From NCBI RefSeq assembly GCF_950023065.1, contig NC_088681.1, positions 38,288,836 to 38,352,835 of the forward strand: a stretch of DNA of 64,000 nt, given 5' to 3'. Position numbers and translations under genes: made by a program. Within the stretch, counting starts at the first letter, position 1, and every line of letters begins with the position of its first letter. Under the pieces are notes generated by a model that did not search any database, had not been told where the DNA came from, and saw only the letters and a program-made list of their open reading frames with translations. This DNA comes from Planococcus citri (taxonomy: Eukaryota; Arthropoda; Insecta; Hemiptera; Pseudococcidae). This document shows, piece after piece, positions 1 through 12,100 of the stretch.

Positions 1-10
1 TTTAACTTAC

Positions 11-110
11 CAGCATCCAGAATGGCCTGTGATACTGTCCCGACTGCTGGTTCGGTTGACGGAGTCGCCCTACTTTCTACCTCTACTGGTAGATGATGAC
101 TCGTAACTGG
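11..110 (-). CDS. gol: goliath-like exon: distal C-terminal tail (gene continues beyond left edge)
   Basis: The exon is 100 bp, with acceptor TTTTTTTTTTGCAG and donor GTAAGT. It encodes PVTSHHLPVEVESRATPSTE followed by PAVGTVSQAILDA and one base of the next codon. It is low-complexity and rich in Ser, Pro and Thr, with no domain recognised. It is placed in the gene because its phase continues that of the preceding exon and both splice sites are strong. The donor shows that at least one more exon lies to the left of the window. Confidence 0.8.
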
Positions 111-3100
111 CTGCAAAAAAAAAAATACACAATGTGTTATAAAAATTTAGTCAAAATGATATTCTTAAACAAATACATGAGCTTGACACTTGTTAGCATC
201 CAAAATATAAAAACCTGCATACATTTAATAACAAATGAATAGGTACATATTTTTTCTTGCAATAAAACATCTATTTTTTAGTCAATAACACGAATACCTA
301 CATCAACCTATACTTACTTGAATACACGAAACGTGGAAATAAAAAATAATTTACCCAGAAAAATTTACGCATCCTTGGGCAATTGGACAAGAAATATTTA
401 TTTGTAACAGTTCGATTGGAAATCATTTTCACGAGGACACGACTGATGCGAATGAAAATTCGGAATATTTTTCAATCTCGCCTACAGAAGGAAATTTTTA
501 TTCACCAATACTTGAACTTTCGAGAAAAATTTTGTAACAATTTTTCGATGAAATTGCAAACGATGAGAAAACCTTTGAAATCACCAACGGAAAGATTGCA
601 CGCGATGTGCTAAAAAAAACCATGATAAATCACTTTTTTTTCAATTTCAAAAGCTTATAAAGCCAGGGCTGTTAGACACGAAACGTAAACGTATCGTTTC
701 GTTTCGGTTGAGCTCTTTGAACCAAACTGTTTCGTTATACCGTTTCGTTTCGTTCCATAAAAGTGGTATCATTTCGTTTCGTGCCGTTTCGTGTCGTTTC
801 CTTTCGTTTCCTTTCAGCCAAAAAAGTGAGAAAAGCGGACATTTTCATTAATAAATGAGGAAGAGAACCCCTCTAGAGGCTCTAAATGGATGAAATTTGA
901 GTGAATTTGGCAAAATTTGGTCAAAATTTACAAAAAAACTTGCAATAAAAATCCAAAAATTGAAGAAACAGAAATGATTCGTTTCGTTATAACGTTTTGT
1001 TTCGTGTAATTTTTTTGATTCGTTTCGTTTCGTGTCTCGTTTCGTGTCCAGAGGAAAAATTTTCCGTTTCGTTCCGTGTCTTTCGTTTCGTTTCGTTTCG
1101 TATTAACAGCCCTGTATAAAGCAGTAGTATATGATGGAAAAATTTCAAATTAAATTTCCTTCGGTAAAATAAAAAAAATTCAACGCAGAAATGTTTTCAA
1201 AGACGCAGTATCCGATTTTTTAAACAAGAAGGAGAGGAGAGGATAGCTTGAATGCAGAAATTTCACTTTTAAGGCTTCAAAAAACTTACAAATGTGGATA
1301 AAATATAATTTCCTCCTTTGCTGAGTCCCTGAGCATTTCAATAAGTCAGTTCCACAGATTATATTTTTTAATAATTCCACAGAATGGAAATTTTATTGAT
1401 GGAGTTGTACGAATATTTTCGGAAAGTACAAAGTATTACAGCCAATTGGAGTCAAAAATTAATCACTGAGGAGAAGGGAAGATGAATTTTCAGGTACCAA
1501 AATGCACTTTTTGAAAAAAGTGGAACCTAATATACGAAAAAAAAACAAGAAAATTTTACCAACATGATCAAGACTCAAAATTTGGGCACTTCTGAAAATA
1601 TAGAATTTTCAAAATATGGCAGGAGGCTTCGAAAACGGCTTGAAACTATCTCGAATTGACTCACAAGATAAAATTTCAGGTACCAAAATGCATTTTTTGA
1701 TTATTGATGAATTTTTGAAAAAAGTGGGACTAAAAATGCGAGAAAAAACAAAATTTTATCGACATGATCAAGTCCCAAAATCTGGACTCTGAGCTCTGGG
1801 CACTGTTTGGAAGTATAGAATTTCCAAAATATAGCAGGAGGCTTCGAAAACGCCTTGAAACTATCTCGAATTGACTTACCAGATAAAATTTCAGGTAGCA
1901 AAATGCATTTTTTTATTATTAATGAATTTTTGAGAAAATTGGGACCAAAAATTCGGGAAAAAACAAAATTTTATCGACATGATGAAGGCTCAAAATCTGA
2001 ACTCTAGGCTCTGGGCACTTTTTGGAAATATGGAATTTCCAAAATGTGGCAGGAGGCTTCAAAACAGCTCGAAACTATCTCAAATTGACTCAACATGCAA
2101 AAATAACAGTATAACGTTAGTTTTAGCTTTCCAATTTCACTGGGTAACATTTTATGAAAATTTCAAACTTTAAAAAATGCGCAGTTGGCCTCAGAATTGC
2201 TCTAAACTGCTCAAAACAATTCTAATCAATTCGAGTGTCGAAAACAAGATGCATACAAAATTCCAGCTTTCTGTTCACTTTGGTAAAATTTTGATTTTTT
2301 CACGTTTCTGGCTCAAATTCGGTTTCAAAAATCGAAAAATTACCACTTGAAATTTTGACAATGTATTTTTGTATGTTCTTTCAAGCTGGCTTCATAAAGT
2401 TCAAAATTCTTGTCAGAATGCAAAAACCTCGAGTCAAACAAGATTAAAAATTTCCTGAAATTTGAGGACTCATTGACTCATTGTGTAAGGTTCAAGGAGT
2501 TTGTATCGAAAAATTGAATTGAAATTTGACATCAGCTCTATCACAAACATAACAATTGATATGCCACATGATTTTAATTTTTTTTTTCAAAATGTCACCA
2601 AAATTATGGTAACGGGGGCACCCAGTTTGCCAGATAGAAATTTGGCAGGAAAAAAGTTCATTTTACAATTATGTCTTCAACGTAAACTTTCAGGGTCTTC
2701 TACCGCATTTTACATTTAAAAAAATATATTTTTGAAAAGTTGGTTTTAAATGCAAAAGGGGGGGGGGATTTCAAAACATCGAAAACGGCGACATGGGTAT
2801 CGAATTTTAGGTTTTCGAGCACACTGATTCTGATTCTGAAAATCGCTTGATCCCAAAATCAAAACTAACCCTTCAGAGAGGGGAGAATGGGAATCCAAAT
2901 TTTGAAAAAGTACACCATAAATATCAAAATCTACGTTACAAATAACGTTAATTCTGAACCTGAAATCAGTATTTTCTCAAGATCAGCACTGAACTCCAAA
3001 AAGAAGGATAAAAACATCAACCTGGTTTTTACTTGAAAAAAAAAACGGAAAATGAACCACGATTTGTCATAACTCTAAATTCGTAACCAAAAAGCAACAT

Positions 3101-6100
3101 TATTAATTTCCCGAGTAAAAAACGAATAAATTTCGCATGACCGACGAATATTAATTCATCAAAAACAATATTTTCGTGTGGTACGTCGCGTGTCGACGCT
3201 AAATCCCCTTCAGACTACAGATGATTGCTTCTTGAAACGCAAATGAAAACACCTTACATTACAATATACGTTTACGTAGGTATGCAAAGCAATGTTTTTT
3301 CGAAGTATAAACGTTGCCAACGAAACAATTTCGGTTCGCGAATCAAAGAAATTCCCCAGAACGTAATCGACGTAATTCTTTCGAAAATCGAAACGAAAAC
3401 AAAACACGTGCCTTGTATTTGCATTAGGTAGGCAAAAGGCATACTTTGGTTATGTACACCGTGCCGTAAGGAAGAAATTACGTCCCTTTGTGTCCATCTT
3501 CGCATACAATACAATTGACTTTTATGATTAGCTCACGTGTACATAACACGAAAAGCTTTACCTACCTAGTAAATAGAATGGATAATTACAATACAAATAG
3601 AGATGTAGTACACATGGTTATCAACTTACAACAATGATAGTTGTTTCAACTATCGTTGACACGTGCGAATCAGGACTAAAGTAAAATATATCACTGAATG
3701 GGTCATCTTGTTCAACTCGTAACATACTTTCTTGACTTCCAGTAAGCTGAAAAGAAAAAAAAAACACAAACACATTAAAATTAACGTCGCTTAATTAGAT
3801 ATACTTTTCGTATAAATAAATACGAGATATTACGATTCTGTATAGTTAAACCGTAAGTACCTAGTGAAATAAGCGAGCTGCGAAGCTGTTATCGTCGCCC
3901 GTTTACCAACTTACATAACCATCCATCAGCCCTTCTACATCGCCAGCAACCAAATTAACCCACAAAGCAAACTAAATTAAAACTTTAGATATACCGTAAT
4001 TCAGACACGCTTTACAAATTTAACCATCTTTTTTATATTCAATTCGCGTTAATTTACGAGACAAAAACGCGCCTAATCAAATTCTCGCCAATTGAATATA
4101 TATCGGCAACTTCACGACCTTGGCGTACCTTACACTCGTACTTATATTTTTGTTGATAGCGTGTGCTGAATGGTTAAAATACCTACTGAATACATGGCAC
4201 ATACGACATAGAAGTAGACCGCGTATTAGGAAATACTGCATAAATATTAATCCTTTTAATTACCTACAGAGGAAAAAAGAAAATCAACGTAGGTAACCAG
4301 GAAAACAAATGTAATGGCCAAATTCTCAGTACGCAATCATTTACAGATCGAAATGGCAACATTTTTTGACGGGAGCGTTATGAAAAGGGAGCGTATTTTT
4401 TTGAAATTTTGGGACTTCATTGTAAATCCTGAAGGGCTCGTTTGAAATAAATAAGATCTAAATAAGGTAAGCTTCTCAAAAAACCGCAGGTCACACAAAT
4501 TAAAAAAAAAAAATTCTTCAAAAATTTGACAAAGGGTCATTCCACGTCAATTCGACCAACGTTTTTGAGTCATGTCTTACGATTTCGTTCAATTTTTTTT
4601 TACAATATCTACCCACCCAGGAAGTAAGAAACCCGCAATCAATTTAGTCCCAGCCCCCTCAGGAGGCGGGTGGGGGGGCTTCCATTATTTTCACCTTGTC
4701 TCGAGGTACTCAACTTCAGCAGCGCATTCCTCCAAAACTATGATACTTTGATCAAAACTGATTTCACAGTTCGAAAAGGTATTGCATTTTGAACTTTTTA
4801 AGCATTTTGAAATTTTAAAAAGTTGAAAGTTGTAGATAATGCATATTGTTTATATTTAGAACGACTATTTTCAAACTTCTGAATTAATTTATAGAAGTTT
4901 TAAGGTATTCTGGAGCCCCCGGCAGATTTTTTCGATTTTCCAGTTTTGAAAAAATTGCAATGAAATAAGCTGAAACCTAATAACTGGGATTACCTGAGGC
5001 ACAAACTTTGAAAATTCGGCTAAAATTCAAAATTTTTTCAGCAAAATTGCTCAAAAAAATTCAATTGTTCGTTTTTTGACCGAGTTTACATGATAAACTC
5101 AAATTTTAATCATTTTAATCACCATAAATGCTGAAGCTTTCAGCAAATTTCTAGATTTTTCAATTTTGGAAATTAAATATTTTTTTCGAAAATAATAAAT
5201 TTTTAATTTGAAGTAGCAGAAACGAATTTATAAAATTTGTGCTAGGATTAATCGAAAGGGCCATAAAGATCACCTAATCCAAATTCCTAGGCACTGAATT
5301 TTATTTTGACTCATTTTACAAACATTTTTTTTTTTTAACCTGGGGAAATCCTAACAATTCGGCGAGAGCTTCAAAACTTTAAGACTGCTACAAAATGATT
5401 TCAAAGGTCAAAAATAAGGTACCTATCTGTAAACAAATTTCAGCTTTTTATACCTCAGCTGATGAGTTTGTAAACGACGAATTTTTCATTTTCAGTTAGA
5501 AATTAATCACTGAGGAAAGTTTTGGAATGAAATTGGTATACTAGTTGAAAAAGACTAAGAAAATTGGTCTCTAAATGCATTGAAAGAGCCACAAAGCCCG
5601 CGATAATTTGAGTTTGTAAGAGCTGAATTTCATTTTAGGTCATTTTACTTACTCCAAGATGGCTTTATAATCACCAAAAATCGATTTGGTAGGTCAAATA
5701 AGGTTTTAAGAACAAACTAAAATTCAATCTGGTGAATGTTTTTTGGACGATTTTTAGATTTTTCATTGCATGGACGAATCATTTTTTCGCCATTTGGAAT
5801 GTGTATCTCCCTTAAAAGATCAGAAAATTCATGATAGGTAATAGAAGTTAGAACGACCAGATCTGTGCTGTACAATATTTTCCAGTTGAAATTACAAATA
5901 TTAAGCTGGAAAATTTTCCAAACTGATCGAATGCCCATTTCTAAGCAATATCAAGTGACAAACGGCAGGAGAATCACTGTCCATGCCTTTAATCCAGTTG
6001 GGAGAAAATCGCTTAAAAATTAAAAAAAAAATCGATTTAAATCGTTGAAGGGGCAAGACTAATAAATCAACTCTCACTTCCCACGCCCACAAATTAAAAT

Positions 6101-9100
6101 ATTGAACTTTTATGGGAAAAAACAGATTCTGTAGTACATAGTTGAAGAATTGAAAAATTTGAAAAGAATTATGGTTGCTTGGATGGAAATTGGGAAAATT
6201 GAGTGACATGATTTCAAATTTGAGGATAGGTTTACTTTTCGAATCGTCAATAATTTTATTTCACTTCAATCTAATTCAAATGCTCAGATTCAGCCATCAT
6301 TTTTTTTTTATCTGAACTGCCCATCATTCAACACACCTAGGTGGAATTTTCGTCTAAAACTATAGAATAGACCACACATATGTACTTTAAACAAACAATA
6401 AAAATGTATATTTACTTCGAATCCGAAATATTTCAAAATATCCATTTTGCACATCGGACACGTTCGATTTTCCAGCAGCCACGGATCGATACATAATTTA
6501 TGGAATTCGTGCCTGTAATTGAAAGCAAAATTGAAAATCTTTCAAACGATATACCTACACATACCATAAACTTATGTATATTATACACATATAACGTACT
6601 AACGCGATATTATAGCCATTTTATTTAAGTAGGGTAAACAAACTCTCTAGTCTGCGTCTCGTGCAAAAGGACCTACAAATATTTGCCGAATGTAAACACC
6701 TCGAATTTATGTAACCCCCCTGTTAGGCATCATCGGCATATACGAGTTCGTGTATGTAGATATATGCGAAAATTTGCTCGCTTTAAAAGCTACGTTTATT
6801 TAATAGGTACCTAATACCTATCTTCGGTACACACATCGCATTCGCATCGAGAGTCGAGTAAATGTAAGTGATTTGTTGAACACAGCTTTGGCCCCGTATA
6901 CAGGCGTACATTTTGCCCGTTTTCGATGAAGAAATAAGTGCTCGTATATACGTTGAATATTTTTCACCATTAGCTTTCACCAACACCATCAACTATCACA
7001 TGTGTGTATCTTTTTATACAGGGTGTTTTTTTGCCAACTATTTTTTTCTGCCATTCACATTTTTTTTTTTTTTACTCGAAACATCGCGAATCGAAATTTT
7101 TAACGCAGTAGAACTACATACATCGCGTATCTATTATTTTCGCTGCGATTTTTTTTTTGTTTTGTTCATCTCGTTGGAAGAGCAGCATACGTAGAACGCC
7201 GTAACATCGAAAATTTACGATTTACTGCATCCGCATCTCGCAGTTCTAAACATGATTTATGGCCGCGAAATTTATCCCGTTTTATTGCTCGACGACGTTT
7301 GAGTTTAACGTTAAATTACCGTAACAGATGCGCAGTTGTGCACCCTGTAGTCAGCGTGTCCCCTTTATTTACGCCGTAATTACCGATAAAATACTCGCTT
7401 TGCCAACCTCAAGTACACACCGAGACGAACACGAAAGAATAAATCGCCGAGGTACGAGTATATTTATCGGGTTATTCGCATTTCTGTAGATATTTTACAT
7501 TCGGTAATTACCATTCGTAATACTGATATATCGGTAAATTACCTTGAATTACAAGTTTTTTGGTAATTACCGGTAATTTACGGGCGGTATTTCACAATGA
7601 CTTGATTTAATTTCCAATAAAATAATATTCGGAGATTTATTTCAAAATCAGAATTTCATTTTACAGGCATCGTTTGAATAATCAATTTTCAAATTATTGG
7701 TAATTACCTAACTAATTGTAAGTAAAGCTGGTAAATATCGGTAATTAACGTAATTTTTGAAAAATGGTTCTGAAGAATGATTTTTTTTTTTTATTATTAT
7801 AGATTTTCGTCAATAAATTTCTGAAATAATCGATTAATCTGACGATTTTTCAAATAATCGGATAATCGATTATCATCGATTATTTTTGCCGATTAATCGT
7901 CCATTTCGATTAATCGATTAATAATCGCGCAACACTATCCAGCAGATTCTTTAAACTTGACATTTCAACAAAATTTCATTAGGCAGACGGATCAATGACC
8001 TCAAGAGGTCAGATAAGAATATAAACGACCTTGAGACGCTAGACACGCGGGTCAATGAACTTGAGAATTCAGAAAGGCAGACCGATGACCTTAGAAAACC
8101 ATATTGACAGGTAAATGACCTTCAAAGGGCAGACAGGCAGACAGACGACCAGCTGAGGATAGACAGGTAGGTCAGTGACCTTAAAATGCCAGTCAGACCG
8201 GTCAATGACCTTCAGAGGCCAGAAATGCAGGCAGATGATCTTGGAAAGTTGAACACGTATTCCGTTACCGTGAAAGACTAAACACTCGCGCAGACAATTT
8301 CGAGAGGTCAGAGAACCTTAGGAAGCCATCCTGACTGGTCAATGACCTTGAGAGGTCAAACTGGAACACAGACGGCCTCGAGAGTCTACATAAATGGGTC
8401 CGACGAGAGACCGGACAAGCAGAAAGAAGAATTTGAGAAGCTAGACATGTAGGTCATTGACCTTGAGACAGGCAGACAGACGACCATAAAAAGCTAGATA
8501 TGTAGCAGCTAAAAATCAAATTTTTCAGCTGTTGAAGTTGATTTTTTAAATTTTGGCGAATTTTAGAAAATGACTGGAATAGTCTATTTAACGACAAGGT
8601 CATCAAAAAATAGTAAGCCACGAGATGAAAATCTGAAATTTGGTTTGAATAAGTATTAAAGTTGACTTCTCGAATGGACTTCGACCATTTTCGAGTCGAT
8701 CTGAAGCCTCCAGCAGCAGTTGGTTTTTCTCCAGCAGCATTGAAATTACTCCAGAAGGCGAAGGCGCTGTTATCAACTTCGGCAGCAAAAAATTTGGTTC
8801 AGAGGTGTGGATGACGTGAACTTTCAGAAAGCCTTACAGCCAAATTGGAGGTGACGATTTTCACATTTTAAAAAGAACTTCAGGAACAGTAAACATAAAA
8901 ATAAGCCCAAATAAAAGTAAATAGTTGTGAGACCACAATGATTTTACGTCCACTAAATTTCCTTTCGCCCATAATTTTAATTTTCAACACGAAGAAAAAT
9001 ATTCCACAAGATGAAAAATTCAACGCAACATAATGAAAAATACTTTGTAATAATCACGATCGATGCGAAATTTGTGAAAAATACCCGTACTCGTGCTCTA

Positions 9101-12100
9101 TACTCATCACCCAATCAATGGGGAATCTTGAAAAATGTCCGATCGTAAATAATCCAGAATGGAAACCACGAAAAATAAAAATCGACGTCGACGTTGAACC
9201 ATTTGCCCAACTCTTGAAACAACAGAGAAACCCTCAACGAAACAAAGTACCATAATTTATAACCACAGTTTGGAGATTTAATTTCTTTAAAAAGTCCGTA
9301 TACTCCGTAGATGAATCGTGTAGAGAAACTCCGACCCCATTTTGATAAAATCTATCCGCGTGTCTAATTTGCATAAACAGAGAAAAAAGACCACCTCGTA
9401 AATAGTTGGCCGTAGAGCATCATCGCTGCCGCGTAAAATTATTAAAAAATTTCGCGCATATTTAGCCGTGAAATTGACACGCGCTGCCACGAATAAAATC
9501 CACCGTCAACGGCCGCTTCGTCATAGCGATAAATTTCAACAAATTCGAATCATTTATCACGAAGGTGTGTGTGGTGTGTGGGTCTTCACATGTATGTACT
9601 TTGCACGGTCGCGTGAAAAAAACCACCGTTATAGGCTCGGTAGATACGAGGTGCTAAAAAATCAACTCGGCTCAACGTCACATACGTCTGCCATTCATTC
9701 GTGGGATAAATGAGTAAATCAACTTGTTCTATAGTCTAACTTTATAATCACACATGTTAATTTAAAATTCAGTAATTCACCAATGAAAAATCATTACTCA
9801 CCGACATGGCAGTAAACGGACAACATCAGCAGGTTTGAACAATTCGATACAAATAGCGCAACAATCAATTTCACCTAGTTCATTACCGATCTGCAACAAC
9901 AATAATTACATATAGGTTGTTTAAAATGTCAGCTATATTTTTCGCTCGTTTAAAACATCCCTCGAACCCCTCGCTCTCGCTCCTTCGTATAAATTGGCGC
10001 ATACAATTGGCGGAATAAAATTACGCTTGTAATTACCTCCCAAAACAATGAGCGAGCTTTACTTTCCTCGAATTAGATATATCGTTTAATTTTCTCACCT
10101 CGTAAAGTCCACAATGCTCGGAAAATTTTACCCAAAAACCCACGTAACCGTGTAGTTTTATTACATTTGAAAATTATCTCGAAAAGTTATAACGCGAATC
10201 GATATTATACCCAGAAGTGTTGCCGCCGCTTGTGGGAAATTTTCTTCGAGAGAGATTTTCTTCGCCAAAGTAAACTTTTCCATTTTCCACCGACACACCG
10301 AGGCGAGAAGGCGAGGTGAAAAAAAATAAAATTATTTTATTGCGAAAATAAAGCCGGCTTTATGAGTGTTTTTGCAAACTTCAATAAACGTAAAAAGTCA
10401 GCAGACGGTTGATGAAAATTTAATCCGACATTTTTCAAATTTTACACGCTCTTTTGCGAAACGTTGTTGAATATTAAATCGGTTACAATTGATGGAAAAA
10501 ATTACATTTTACAGCGTTCTAAATCTTTTCCCTCTTCTTATCTAAAATTCAACGTTTTTTCAATGAAACTGATGTAAAATTAATAGCTCTAGACGTTCCG
10601 TCTAGTTTTATATTCGTCGTAACGTGTGCTGTAACGTTTAACGTGCAAAATTGCCACAATAATTGCTTATTTTAGGGTAATAAAATTATACAGAGTGATT
10701 CGCATAATCGCTGCATCCTTCAACCGAACCATTAGGCAACTCAACTCAACAGAAATATGCAATAGGGTGGAGTAGAAAACACATAGGTACTTGAAATTTG
10801 ACAAAATTCATTGAGAAAGTTTGCTTCGAGTTAAGAGCATCACACGAAAAAAAAAATCAGCCCTCTCTCCTCTTTCTCTTCTATAATGCAAGATGCAACA
10901 ATAGGTCCTCAAAGAATAGTAGATAACTTGAAAAAAACGTTTTTTTGCCCTGACTTTTCTCACAATCATAAAGATGTGAAAACAATTCAAACAAATCGTA
11001 AAAATTGGGCTTTCATAACGTAAAAGTGTGTTTCTTGAAAAAAAATTTAATGAGGATATTTTAGGGGTTGTATGGCTTACCCTTCCACCCTCCAGGTTTC
11101 GCAAAGAACTAAACATTTTTTAAGAATAGTTTTAAACCAAAAGTTTCTGATTTATTCTAATATGCCTACAATAAAAGAGAAAATAGTGGGAAGAGGAGGT
11201 TGCTTTGTGAGGGGTAAAGGTGGGCGGAGTTGAAATAGAAATGCAAAGAAATTTTAGAATTTTTTATAATTCAAAATTGACATTTTTCGACAATTTATGT
11301 TCATTTTCAAAAAAATTTTAATCGCGAAAATGAAGAGAATCAGTCCTGAACTCTTTCGAACTATATTTCACTATTTTCAGCCATTCTGGAGCCTCCAGCG
11401 CGATTTTCAATTTCTTCGGAAACCGTGAAAATTAATTTGGGCAGCTAGAAATCGAGGTGTGGCTGGCTTATTCTCGACTTTTTTTTAACAGTTTATCCAC
11501 ATTTCAGCCAATTTCCTGGGGGACACCTCGAGTCTGTTTGTTTGAAATGTATTCTACAGTTTTCATGAGAAATACTTATATACAGGCCAAAAAAACGCAC
11601 TCGAAAAGTTCGCCGGAAATCGAGCCAAATGTGGATGAACTCGTAAAATAGATCGAGAATAAGCCACAATTGATTATTAGCAGCTCAAATTAATTTCCAC
11701 TTTTAGCTGCGTGAATTAATGACTTCCGTCCGTTCTGAAAAAATTTTAAAACATGGGAATTCGACAATTGCGTTTGATTCTCCAAAATAGGTAGGGCTTG
11801 TACTCAATCCCCTCCCCTTAAAAATGTACAAGTAGAAAAATATCGCCTAAAAAAACGTAGAAATCCACTTAAATTTTTTCTTAAAAATGACTTTTTGGCA
11901 ATTACCTACTTACAAAAAAATGACACTTTTCTAATTTCTGTCAAAAAGAAAGACAATTTTGTAACTTTTTGGGAATAATGGAAGACTGTTTGGCAATTTC
12001 TGACATAAGTATAGATCAAAGAAGGAATTTTTGGCAATTGAGGGGCTTCATGGAAAAGGGACCTTGGTCAATTTTTTTTTCATTGATTTTTACAAGTTCA

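Larger units (their letters stand above)
2961..6415. other. Intron sequence around the 3630-3746 exon
   Basis: Apart from that exon and the repeat block at 4540-5720, this is plain AT-rich intron DNA. The overlapping short frames on both strands near 3210-3510 are mutual antisense shadows. 5720-6415 shows nothing recognisable. Confidence 0.55.

Noticed and set aside
7019..7346. CAGGGTG at 7019 and CACCCTG at 7340-7346, both next to TA, as ends of a small transposon
   Set aside because: Only about seven to eight terminal bases match and the interior shows no further symmetry. Similar CAGGGTG/CAGAGTG motifs at 10691, 17477, 22156 and 28853 have no partner.
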